IMG/VR virus record: IMGVR_UViG_3300036774_000105
Coordinates: 1 to 52,942 of that record
Reading direction: 5' to 3' (one strand)
From: a virus
DNA: 52,942 bases
In this document: positions 45,351 through 52,742 of the stretch, one piece after another
Numbering within the stretch: position 1 is the stretch's first letter
How the letters are laid out: the number at the start of each line of letters is the position of its first letter
The notes under the pieces: model-generated
The model's input: only the letters and a program-made list of their open reading frames with translations
What the model was told of the DNA's origin: nothing
The model's database searches: none
Position numbers and translations under genes: made by a program

Positions 45351-45735
45351 CTTCTTTCCTTTCTCCTCGAATCAATGGAAGCACATCAGGGTAGGGCGCG
45401 AGAATAACGCGCTGGTCTTTCAAGATGTCCCGCATCTGCCTGGCTCCCATTTTATTTACGCTTTGGATGACAACGGTCCCGACCTGAACCCCCAGGCGTT
45501 TCATCGCCCTGGCGACCGTGCGCCCGTCTCCCCCTTCTGGCCATACCGAATCGTACAAGTCATGGTCAAGGAAAATCAGGTTCCACTTGCACTCTCTCCA
45601 GTATTCCAGAATGGCTATTGCCGATTCGGCATTCTGCGCCATCCATATCTCGGGCTGTTTTCCAATTCTGTTGCGCAGTTCTTCCCTGATTGCCTCCGTT
45701 CGATTCAGGTCATCGTCAACAATAAGTACACGCAT
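45214..45735 (-). CDS. cREC-type receiver (cyclic-phosphate-processing receiver) domain protein
   Basis: 173 residues from ATG 45735. MRVLIVDDDLNRTEAIREEL, WNLIFLDHDLYD (Asp7-9, Asp57, His58, Asp59), GGDGRTVARAM and VVIQSVNKMGARQM give a receiver-like fold with the LDHDL and S-x-N signatures of the cREC family, which comparative genomics links to RNA-end repair rather than two-component signalling. No kinase or output domain is present. The last 50 residues overlap the 68-residue gene and may not be important. It may act on cyclic-phosphate RNA ends together with the Ro60/Y-RNA system. Confidence 0.65.
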   Translation of the reverse strand: MRVLIVDDDLNRTEAIREELRNRIGKQPEIWMAQNAESAIAILEYWRECKWNLIFLDHDLYDSVWPEGGDGRTVARAMKRLGVQVGTVVIQSVNKMGARQMRDILKDQRVILAPYPDVLPLIRGERKEDGDTRNDSKGAGWREEGTRLPASKKGMGSITGSHHRGNGNEKRNA

Positions 45736-45752
45736 CGTTTCTCTCCTTTGCT

Positions 45753-45950
45753 CTAATTCCCCCCGCCCTCGACTTGTCCAAGAAGCAGAATCTGTTCTGC
45801 TCCAAAGACGTCCATGTGACCGCAAGCCTCGCAGCGGTAGTGTTCCGCATCAGGTTCAACTCCTCCCTGTTGCTCTCCGCAATTAAGGCAGAAGCCCAAA
45901 TTGTCATCCTCCTGGATTGCCGCAAGAACATCGTCAAGTTTAATTTTCAT
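45753..45950 (-). CDS. small zinc-ribbon protein
   Basis: 65 residues, MKIKLDDVLAAIQEDDNLGF followed by CLNCGEQQ and YRCEACGHMD: two CxxC knuckles. Its ATG overlaps the stop of the previous 57-residue gene. Function unknown. Confidence 0.65.
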   Translation of the reverse strand: MKIKLDDVLAAIQEDDNLGFCLNCGEQQGGVEPDAEHYRCEACGHMDVFGAEQILLLGQVEGGGN

Positions 45951-46120
45951 TGCAATAGTCCAATGGCCTTGATCAGAAGGAATGCTTGCTCGTAGAGCGC
46001 GTCTTGTGTTGATTGATGGAACTCCTTCTCATCAGCCTTTGTCCACGAGGTGACTCTCACCACGTTTTCCGCAGCCTGGCGCACAAGCGCGAGAATGCGT
46101 TTCTTCTGGTTTCTGTTCAT
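45947..46120 (-). CDS. 57-residue helical protein, first gene of the early operon
   Basis: ATG 46120 follows GGAGGAACTAT. The product MNRNQKKRILALVRQAAENV is basic and helical, ending YEQAFLLIKAIGLLQ. The upstream sequence ATCAGAACAGAGGAGG nearly repeats that before the SSB gene. First coding unit after the hairpin leader, so probably made early and abundantly. Function unknown. Confidence 0.65.
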   Translation of the reverse strand: MNRNQKKRILALVRQAAENVVRVTSWTKADEKEFHQSTQDALYEQAFLLIKAIGLLQ

Positions 46121-46145
46121 ATAGTTCCTCCTCTGTTCTGATTTT

Positions 46146-46250
46146 GCGGCTGGGCATTGTCAACCAGCCTGCCGCATTAAGGGCGCTCTTGCGCCCTGAC
46201 TCTGCGATTTGATATCCCCCCGGCACTCTTGCCGGCCTGCCCGATCGGGC
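46146..46250 (-). other. series of four hairpins in the early leader
   Basis: Perfect or near-perfect hairpins at 46146-46175 (GCGGC..GGCTGG/CCAGCC..GC), 46180-46197 (AGGGCGC-AAGA-GCGCCCT), 46220-46235 (CCGGCA-AGAG-TGCCGG) and 46239-46250 (12-bp palindrome GCCCGATCGGGC). The middle two share a GCAAGAG loop. Together with about 150 bases upstream they form a 280-nt untranslated leader. Confidence 0.65.
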
Positions 46251-46403
46251 ATTGTCCGCGTTCTTGGCATCGCGGCCCCTCGCCCCTTCCCTTCCCTTCA
46301 TCAGCAGGTCTCGTATGGTGCTTCCCGGCGGTCAGGCTATCCCCTCCTTCTACCGGCGCTTGCTCCCCGATCCCCCGCTTGCTCTTTCAATGATTCTGGT
46401 ATG

Positions 46404-46432
46404 ATTCTATCATTACTCAGCAGGCTTGTCAA
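46404..46432 (-). promoter_or_regulatory. strong early promoter
   Basis: TTGACA (46427-46432), 17-bp spacer, TAGAAT (46404-46409), close to the sigma70 consensus. Two AGAATCAT copies overlap and follow the -10 box and could be an operator. Confidence 0.85.
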
Positions 46433-46455
46433 CATAATAATAGGGATTGTTGGGG

Positions 46456-46489
46456 AATAAAAAACCCCCCAGGTGGCGACCCGGGGGGG
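46456..46489 (-). terminator. intrinsic terminator of the lysis/tail block
   Basis: CCCCCC...GGGGGG stem with a partly paired centre, followed by TTTTTTATT. It follows the 163-residue gene by about 55 bases and precedes the early promoter, separating late from early transcription. Confidence 0.8.
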
Positions 46490-46543
46490 AACGGGAAAAG
46501 GCAGGACACTCTCCACCGGGAGGGGATCATGTCCTGATTGAAT

Positions 46544-47035
46544 CTACTTCGGAAGAAACAGATATGTCAACAGCCCGGCGGCACTTCCTATGCCCACAGC
46601 GGAAAGCTGCTTTAGCCCCGGCCCCAGCGGAAGGGTCTCCTCCGCCGTCATAACCACCAGAGCACTCACCACAACACTCACCACCACCGACCACACATTC
46701 GGCTTGGGCACAAAGCCCGCGATCCGTTTGTCATCCAGCAGGATTGTGTAGTGTAAATATGGCGACACGTCGACCGTTATCCATTTCGGGTCATGAGCAA
46801 GCACCAGATCCCGCCCGTCCAGAAGGGTGATCGTCTCGGGCAGCATTACCAGGGGCTGGGCCTGCAGGATGAAGTCCAGGGCGACGATTTTCCTGGCCGT
46901 CGCGTCCGGCCCCCATTCGGCGATTTTTGCCAGGGCCTGCTCCTGCGTCATGGGCTCTCCCCTGGCGTATCCTGCTCCCACGAACAAGACAAGAACGAGA
47001 ACCCACAGGAACCTATATTTCGTCAATCGTCGCAT
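46544..47035 (-). CDS. secreted/membrane protein in the lysis block
   Basis: 163 residues. An N-terminal signal or anchor (KYRFLWVLVLVLFVGAGYARG) is followed by a soluble domain (TQEQALAKIAEWGPDATARK; PKWITVDVSPYLHYTILLDD) and two C-terminal hydrophobic segments (VWSVVVSVVVSALVVM; SAVGIGSAAGLLTYLFL). Overlaps the 116-residue gene by 23 bases. Possibly a spanin-like or envelope accessory; no lipobox seen. Confidence 0.6.
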   Translation of the reverse strand: MRRLTKYRFLWVLVLVLFVGAGYARGEPMTQEQALAKIAEWGPDATARKIVALDFILQAQPLVMLPETITLLDGRDLVLAHDPKWITVDVSPYLHYTILLDDKRIAGFVPKPNVWSVVVSVVVSALVVMTAEETLPLGPGLKQLSAVGIGSAAGLLTYLFLPK

Positions 47036-47363
47036 TGTGGACCTCTACTTTGGCAGGCTTCCCGGCGTCAAGCTGGATTGCCTTCACGTTGTCTGCTTTC
47101 ACCGCGTGCCCCGGGGCGGCTATCGATGTCAGGTCGACGGTCTCCCATCCAAGCTCCGTCTTCACGGCCACATGGTCAGGGTCCAGGCGCTGGAAAGTGT
47201 CGGCTCTTTTGACCTTCCCCAGTGTTGCTGTTCGAACAAGTCCCTCCACCAGGGAGATTCCTGACCTGATTCCAAAGATTGCCAGAATGGCACCAAGGGC
47301 CACTCCCGCGACTTCAAGCAAGCCCTTCCAGTGCTTTTTCACCCATTCCCACAGGTTCTTCAT
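47013..47363 (-). CDS. single-span membrane protein in the lysis block
   Basis: 116 residues. MKNLWEWVKKHWKGLLEVAG leads into a membrane segment (VALGAILAIFGIRSGISLV), then a beta-rich periplasmic-type domain (TFQRLDPDHVAVKTELGWET). The partner of the next gene by overlap. Could be an Rz-like or holin accessory; no proof. Confidence 0.6.
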   Translation of the reverse strand: MKNLWEWVKKHWKGLLEVAGVALGAILAIFGIRSGISLVEGLVRTATLGKVKRADTFQRLDPDHVAVKTELGWETVDLTSIAAPGHAVKADNVKAIQLDAGKPAKVEVHNATIDEI

Positions 47364-47415
47364 GATTCCCTCCTTCCCACCTTCGCGTGGCGGGCCAAGG
47401 CACGACTTTCGATCC

Positions 47416-47781
47416 CTATGGCGCCCCGGGGGGTGTCACCCCTACCGGGGATTGCACCGGGGCCACTGGCGCATCAGGCGCGGGCGTTTTCCCTTCTGCC
47501 TTGTCTATCGCTCCCTGTACCAACGCGGGGATACTCTGGACGATGATTTCATAGCATAGTTGTCCAAGAGCCCAGGATAGTCCGCCCATAAGCAGGCGAA
47601 GCCCCAAAACGGCCGTCACCACGGGTGCCACCACCCACCCCAGCGCCAGGGTGAGAATCGGCAGCAGCGCCGCGGGAAGCCAGGATGGAACCGTCTTCCA
47701 GAGTCCCTTCAGCCACTGGAGAATGCCCACCACGACGACCGTGATGCCAAAAACAAGAAGCACGAACAGTTTCAAATCCAT
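47416..47781 (-). CDS. holin-like membrane protein
   Basis: 121 residues from ATG 47781 with AAGGAGGACACA upstream. Three hydrophobic segments: LFVLLVFGITVVVVGILQWL, ALLPILTLALGWVVAPVVTA and LMGGLSWALGQLCYEIIV, then a short Ala/Pro-rich polar tail. It directly follows the endolysin gene. The number of spans and position fit a class I holin. Confidence 0.65.
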   Translation of the reverse strand: MDLKLFVLLVFGITVVVVGILQWLKGLWKTVPSWLPAALLPILTLALGWVVAPVVTAVLGLRLLMGGLSWALGQLCYEIIVQSIPALVQGAIDKAEGKTPAPDAPVAPVQSPVGVTPPGAP

Positions 47782-47792
47782 TGTGTCCTCCT

Positions 47793-48281
47793 TCAAGGAA
47801 ACTCGTAGTGATCGGGGTCGGTACCGAGCCCCGTCGCCGGATCAAGCGGCAACCAGTCGCCCCCCCAAGTCCAACCCATCGCCCGCGCGATTGCGCCCAT
47901 TTTCTTATACAGATCTGCATGCGCGGCATAGTTCCACGTCGGAACCATCGTTGTCTTTCCCGCCGCGTCTGTATGCGGAACCAGCGGCTGCGCATCCATC
48001 GCCCTGCCCGATTGATGTCTGCTTGGCGTGTTCACACCATCACAATTCGTGGCCCAGGTATTCTCTGTCTCGGATGCGAATGGATAATAGCCTGCCACTT
48101 TACGCAATAGATTGACGACGAGGATCGCAGCGCGACTCTGGACCCAGCGGGCGATCTGTTGAATCTGCACTCGCAGCGTTTCACTTATAACGTGCGCTAT
48201 CCCAGCGTCCGTCCATGCCTGGTCAAGTTGTAGAGCGCTTCCCTGAACCGCAGGAGCCATGTCAGATATCTTGTTGCTCAT
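47793..48281 (-). CDS. endolysin, M15 peptidase (L-Ala-D-Glu / D-Ala-D-Ala type)
   Basis: 162 residues from ATG 48281 (ATGA overlap with the transglycosylase stop). The zinc site of M15 peptidases is complete: SRHQSGRAMDAQP (His89, Asp96) and WGGDWLPLDPATG...DPDHYEF (His158). An acidic helix-rich N-terminal region (about 1-60) may bind the wall. No signal peptide, so it needs the holin. It cleaves peptide stems of peptidoglycan. Confidence 0.8.
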   Translation of the reverse strand: MSNKISDMAPAVQGSALQLDQAWTDAGIAHVISETLRVQIQQIARWVQSRAAILVVNLLRKVAGYYPFASETENTWATNCDGVNTPSRHQSGRAMDAQPLVPHTDAAGKTTMVPTWNYAAHADLYKKMGAIARAMGWTWGGDWLPLDPATGLGTDPDHYEFP

Positions 48282-48832
48282 ATTTCCATGATATCTCTTC
48301 CATAGGCTTTTGTCTCGGGAGGCAAGTCCCCCCTTGCCCACCGAATGGGCCCGCAATTGTATGCTTCCACCGCACCCTTCCAGGATCCGGTGAATCGGTA
48401 GAGATCGGCAAGATACCGAATGCCAACCCTGATGGCCGTCTCGGGGTCAAAGGGATCGATAGGGTTCCCATCGTTGTAATGTTCGGAGAACCACACCAGG
48501 TTGTAGGGCATCAGCTGGGCGATCCCTTGAGCGCCCATCCACGAAACAGCATGGACGTTCCAGTCGCTATCCATCGGGTCACCGCTCTTGCTGCATTCGG
48601 TACTGAACATCCGGCAGGCAAGCCAGACAGGAACGGCTGTTTCATCACAGTAATAGACGACCGGCTTCAAGTATTCCAAGGGCGGATTGTAGAGCAGTGG
48701 TTTCGGCCTGGAAGTGTCATGTCTCGGGGTCCATTCTTTCGGCAATGTCTCTTGCCGACCCGGGGCTGGCATGAAGCTGGAAAGGGCGAGGACAATCAGG
48801 AGCGTTACGGTTGCCAGACCGATTGTTCTCAG
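48278..48832 (-). CDS. membrane-anchored lytic transglycosylase with uncertain start
   Basis: The transglycosylase domain is clear: CRMFSTECSKSGD (catalytic Glu), AVSWMGAQGIAQLMP, DPFDPETAIRVGIRYLADLY and AYNCGP are SLT-family motifs. A hydrophobic segment (TIGLATVTLLIVLALSS) precedes it, but no ATG or GTG lies before that segment. Possible starts are CTG 48832 (overlapping the fibre stop, GGGGGGG upstream) or ATG 48772, which loses the segment. The frame is the -1 phase of the fibre gene and continues through a G7 run, so a frameshift fusion is also possible. Confidence 0.65.
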   Translation of the reverse strand: MRTIGLATVTLLIVLALSSFMPAPGRQETLPKEWTPRHDTSRPKPLLYNPPLEYLKPVVYYCDETAVPVWLACRMFSTECSKSGDPMDSDWNVHAVSWMGAQGIAQLMPYNLVWFSEHYNDGNPIDPFDPETAIRVGIRYLADLYRFTGSWKGAVEAYNCGPIRWARGDLPPETKAYGRDIMEI

Positions 48833-50229
48833 GAATTGTACCCCCCCGCCGCCGTATCGGCGCACGCGTTTCCTGCGCCAGCGTCGGCGTAGGACGTGTT
48901 GTACGTCGCGGTCTTGGAAGCTCCGTTCGGCGCATTCTGCTGCATCTTCGTGCATCCTATAAATCCATATCCCATTCCTCCCGGTGCGAGACCTTTCCCC
49001 CTGCATAGGACAACGCCAACGCAGTTGTAAAATCCATTCCCGTTACCCGCCGCGCTCCCACCACTCCCATTCCCAATACAATTGGTGAGCCGGTTGCAAG
49101 TACCAAAACCATATCCTGATCCAACACTACCGGCTATTCCAGTTCCCACACAGTTGGTAAGGTGATCACAAGAATTAAATCCAATACCGACTGCACTTGT
49201 GGTATTTCCCGTTCCGACGCAGTCAACGAGAAAACTGCAAGTATCGAAACCGTGTGCCTCGCCGGTAGCGGCTACCGTGCTCGTTCCGGTGCACCCGATT
49301 AAATTGGTGCATTGATAGAAAGCGAAAGCATTGTTGGTGCTGGTATTGGTCAGTGCAACTTTTACGTTTTCAAATCGTTCTGTATCTATACTTGATGGGA
49401 GTGAAGCATGATAGAGCCCGTACAAGGTGCCAGCATACGATCCGGAGTAGACGATGGACGATCCCTTCTCGCCGAACACGTACACGGTCCCCGTGTTGTC
49501 GAGGTTGATCAGCACCCCGGCGGTCGGCCCCAGGTTCGGCGCGGTCCACGTCCCGCTCTTGATAAGCACGCGCTTGAACTGCCCGAGGGTGGCCCTCGCC
49601 CACGCATCCAGCTTCGCGTTGCTGTCCACCACCAGGTCGTACAGGTCGCCGGGCGTCTTGTAGGCGGCCTGGTTCACCGTCCCGATCACCCCCGCGCTCA
49701 CCGCCACGGTGGCGAGGAGTATCTGGTAGGCGGTTGGCGCCGAGGTGTCGATGGTCAGCGTGTAGCTCGGCGTCTTCGTAAACGCCCATGTCCCTGTTGC
49801 CTTTGCCCTGGCTCGCGTCAGGCTGTCCGTCTCCGCATATGCCATTTTCACGTAGTAGGTGGTAGTCCCCGAAAATGTGCCTTGCGCTGATAGAGCACCC
49901 CATGAAACTCGCTCACTCGTTATGTCTTCATCGGCTGTCAGGGGTGGAACAGCAGCAGTGTTGCCGACGGAAACAGTGAAAGGTGCGTATCCAATGCCCG
50001 CCGTGATATTCACATGCGAATGGCTGCCATCGTCTGTGACGATACCTCCCTGAATCAAAGCCGCGGTGCCTCCGATTAAGTCATAGAAAAGAGACCCTAC
50101 CCGATCCATCAACCATGCAAAATCGCGGATCCGGTCCTGTTCGTAATCAAGGTCTCCATCGCCATCGGGGATTTTATTCGGGTGGCTCCCGGTCATCTTT
50201 ATCGACCCGTATTGTGTTATGGTACTCAT
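48829..50229 (-). CDS. tail fibre/spike protein with a cysteine-ladder repeat domain
   Basis: 466 residues. An N-terminal tail-binding part (residues 1-215) is followed by FKRVLIKSGTWTAPNLG and from about 300 to 430 a repeat: eleven cysteines at 307, 313, 331, 337, 354, 360, 378, 384, 403, 409 and 426, i.e. C-x5-C pairs every 23-25 residues in a GF-x2-C-x2-L-x2-CVGTG pattern. This suggests a right-handed beta helix with stacked Cys rungs. ATGA overlap with the baseplate gene; the 3' end contains a seven-G run. Confidence 0.7.
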   Translation of the reverse strand: MSTITQYGSIKMTGSHPNKIPDGDGDLDYEQDRIRDFAWLMDRVGSLFYDLIGGTAALIQGGIVTDDGSHSHVNITAGIGYAPFTVSVGNTAAVPPLTADEDITSERVSWGALSAQGTFSGTTTYYVKMAYAETDSLTRARAKATGTWAFTKTPSYTLTIDTSAPTAYQILLATVAVSAGVIGTVNQAAYKTPGDLYDLVVDSNAKLDAWARATLGQFKRVLIKSGTWTAPNLGPTAGVLINLDNTGTVYVFGEKGSSIVYSGSYAGTLYGLYHASLPSSIDTERFENVKVALTNTSTNNAFAFYQCTNLIGCTGTSTVAATGEAHGFDTCSFLVDCVGTGNTTSAVGIGFNSCDHLTNCVGTGIAGSVGSGYGFGTCNRLTNCIGNGSGGSAAGNGNGFYNCVGVVLCRGKGLAPGGMGYGFIGCTKMQQNAPNGASKTATYNTSYADAGAGNACADTAAGGYNS

Positions 50230-50882
50230 CCAATGGTCCCTCCTGCATAAACCGTGAATGCCCCCGCCGTGGTGTATCCAAGAAAAACCCTGAAATACGC
50301 GGGAACAAAATCAGTTGCGATTGCCTGCACGATCTGGGCAACTTGCGCGGGCGTCAATGTGCTTGTCCCGACGTCGACATAGATATTCCCTGGGATTATA
50401 GGTTCACTTCCCGATCCTGTTCTTATGATTCCCATCCAGTTCGCATTCACGCCTGCCCCACGCACGCTCCACCCGTAGCCAAGGAACGTCTGATCTCCAA
50501 CGCGCACGGGCCAGTCAGCGGTAAGCCCCAGCCATATCGAAGCCGAAAACCCCGTAATGGCATCTATAACGGGCTTCACCGACGCCGCCCATTCACCGCG
50601 TTTTTTCTGTGCCTTGACCGCACTTGCGATGGCCTGCCGCACTTGTGCGTCGCTCATCATCAATTGCGTCGCCGCATTGAACATATAGACAAGCTCAGGA
50701 AGTACCACGGCTGCCGCCTGCTCGGGCCTCATGAATGCCTGCATCGCCAGTATTTCTGCGGTGACCAGGTTGATCCAATAATCCATTTTATTCGCGAGCG
50801 CCGTTGTACCCGCGTCGCCCGCCAACTGCATGACCTTTGGGAAGTTATTGATCGTGGGGGTTAGGCCGACTTTTGCCGCCAT
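50226..50882 (-). CDS. baseplate/tail-fibre connector protein
   Basis: 218 residues, MAAKVGLTPTINNFPKVMQL. N-terminal helices (ALANKMDYWINLVTAEILAM) and a C-terminal beta domain (DWPVRVGDQTFLGYGWSVRG; PAYFRVFLGYTTAGAFTVYA). It follows the J-like protein and overlaps the fibre gene by 4 bases, where P2 gpI or Mu-type baseplate genes lie. The exact family is not recognised. Confidence 0.6.
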   Translation of the reverse strand: MAAKVGLTPTINNFPKVMQLAGDAGTTALANKMDYWINLVTAEILAMQAFMRPEQAAAVVLPELVYMFNAATQLMMSDAQVRQAIASAVKAQKKRGEWAASVKPVIDAITGFSASIWLGLTADWPVRVGDQTFLGYGWSVRGAGVNANWMGIIRTGSGSEPIIPGNIYVDVGTSTLTPAQVAQIVQAIATDFVPAYFRVFLGYTTAGAFTVYAGGTIG

Positions 50883-50883
50883 G

Positions 50884-52740
50884 CTACACCTGCGTCAGCG
50901 TCATGGTGCCCGCTGTAAGAATCTCTGTTGTCGCGCACTGGTAGTACCAACTTGCGCTTAACGTCTGCACGACCCCACCGATCGTCACCGCCGTGAGTAC
51001 CGCATACGATACGCCCGGAACGTATGCGATCAGCAATTCAAGCAAAGTGGACAGTTCTATCAAGTCTCCAAATTGCCGAACCCCTGCCGCCGAGAGACCA
51101 TTGATGATTGCGGCGACCGTGGTGTAGTCGGCGGGCCCGAAGCCTGTTGAGAAGATAGAATTGATGAGCGCAATGGCAGATACAATTCCCCCCGTCCCCT
51201 TGTATGTGTTCACTATGTCTTGCCCCGCTGCCGATGTGATCAGTTGAAATGCCAGCGTCGCATAGGGAAGAACCGATGCCCATGTATATCCAGCGGAGAG
51301 ATGAATGTTTGCGGAAATAAGGGTAAGGGAAAACGTGCCCGGTATAACGACAACATTGACCGCTTGCATTATTGTCTTTGAAATAAGGTACGTCTGCAGC
51401 GCCGCTTGCTGGGGTGCCGTAAGCGGACCCTGCGTTCCTGCGGCAACGGCAACCACAGCGCAAGACAGAATCCCGTACGCATTCTGTATCACCTGCGCCT
51501 GACTTATCGAGGTGCCTCCCACGCTGCCCCACGCAAGGGTAAGGGCTATGCCATCTCCGACTGTGACGAATCGATCTCTTGCCTTCAACAGAAGGGGAGC
51601 GAGTACCTTTGTGGTCTGGATTGACTCGTACTCAGCCGCGCCAGAAAACACCGTTGCGTTATACACGCCAGTGATATTCGCATCCGCTCCCGCGTACTGA
51701 CTGATTGCCCCCAGGGTAGTGATGTTCGCCGCCGCTCCTCCCCCCCACGCATAGGTTGCATTGATCGGCTGGTTTTGCGTCGGGATGGCACCATAGGTTC
51801 CATCGCCGAATCGAATCGTGGAGGAGCCGTCAGTGTTTGAAATAAGACGGAAGACAAGATCGGTCCCGATGTTATACACGGGGGTGTCGACCCGGGTCCA
51901 CGTCCCCTGGCTGTTTGTGATCGTAATGACCGATTTAAGAACCCCCGTCTGTGCGATTCGGAACTCCTGCCATGGGGTTCCATCACTTACGCCAAGCTGA
52001 AAGGATGGAACCGTTGTCTGAGAGTATGCGGTGATTGGCCTGGACAGCCTGGTAATTGTATGCGTCCCCGTTCCTTGTGTGGAGAAAGCGATGAATCCTG
52101 CGCCGCCCGCCATGGCTCCTGCCCTTGTGGGGTAGAGCTTCAGCTGGTTTGCCGTCGGCCCTGCTCCTGCCGTTACCAGAAGAACAAAGTAATCGGTGTT
52201 CAGAGCAAACCCAGTCGGGAGTGTCCCAGAGGTTGTCAACCGTACCTTTTCGCCGGTGACGTATGTGACGCCCGGGTTTGCGGCAGTGGTCACAATGCTT
52301 GTCCCGACGACCCAGTTCGCCGCGGGCTCGGGGTCCGCATAATTCGTTGCAACAAAAGCAAGGCTCCCGCGCGCCTCAAACTTTCTCAGAGAATTTGACA
52401 GGCTCCCAGGATAAAGCGCCGCCACATCGGCCTGGGCCACGGTGTATGGTAGCCCGGTGGATGCGCTAATATCGAACATCAGGATTCCAGATGATTCCGT
52501 CTGTCCTGCGGGGTAGTAGTCCAGCATCGCCGCCAGATCGTTGACCGCTTTCCTTGTGAATGCGGTTCTCAGGAATGCCTGGTTTGCGCTTGCATTCTCT
52601 ATGACCGATAGCACATCCATGATCCCCGCGATAAGCCTCTTGAACCAGTCAGGTTTGTCCACGAGCAGGGGATCGCTATTGATGTCAGCCAGAACAGTGG
52701 CGTATGTTCTTGAAGTGTATTGTATAGGGTTACCGGGCAT
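50884..52740 (-). CDS. baseplate J-like (gpJ) protein
   Basis: 618 residues. The core SSTIRFGDGTYGAIPTQNQP, then INATYAWGGGAAANITTLGA, is the conserved FGDG...G..P...Y..GGG..N block of baseplate J/gp6 proteins. The N-terminus (TYATVLADINSDPLLVDKP) and C-terminus (LLELLIAYVPGVSYAVL) also fit. An inserted beta domain lies around 140-250 (ALYPGSLSNSLRKFEARGS; NTDYFVLLVTAGAGPTANQ). J proteins form the baseplate wedge. Larger than P2 gpJ (302 residues). Confidence 0.8.
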   Translation of the reverse strand: MPGNPIQYTSRTYATVLADINSDPLLVDKPDWFKRLIAGIMDVLSVIENASANQAFLRTAFTRKAVNDLAAMLDYYPAGQTESSGILMFDISASTGLPYTVAQADVAALYPGSLSNSLRKFEARGSLAFVATNYADPEPAANWVVGTSIVTTAANPGVTYVTGEKVRLTTSGTLPTGFALNTDYFVLLVTAGAGPTANQLKLYPTRAGAMAGGAGFIAFSTQGTGTHTITRLSRPITAYSQTTVPSFQLGVSDGTPWQEFRIAQTGVLKSVITITNSQGTWTRVDTPVYNIGTDLVFRLISNTDGSSTIRFGDGTYGAIPTQNQPINATYAWGGGAAANITTLGAISQYAGADANITGVYNATVFSGAAEYESIQTTKVLAPLLLKARDRFVTVGDGIALTLAWGSVGGTSISQAQVIQNAYGILSCAVVAVAAGTQGPLTAPQQAALQTYLISKTIMQAVNVVVIPGTFSLTLISANIHLSAGYTWASVLPYATLAFQLITSAAGQDIVNTYKGTGGIVSAIALINSIFSTGFGPADYTTVAAIINGLSAAGVRQFGDLIELSTLLELLIAYVPGVSYAVLTAVTIGGVVQTLSASWYYQCATTEILTAGTMTLTQV

Positions 52741-52742
52741 GC

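Noticed and set aside
45214-45735. Two-component response regulator
   Set aside because: No histidine kinase or output domain, and the LDHDL plus S-x-N...GA pattern fits the cREC group better than CheY-type receivers.
46032-46301. An 89-codon frame across the early leader
   Set aside because: It covers the four hairpins, lacks a ribosome-binding site, and overlaps the well-supported 57-residue gene in another frame.
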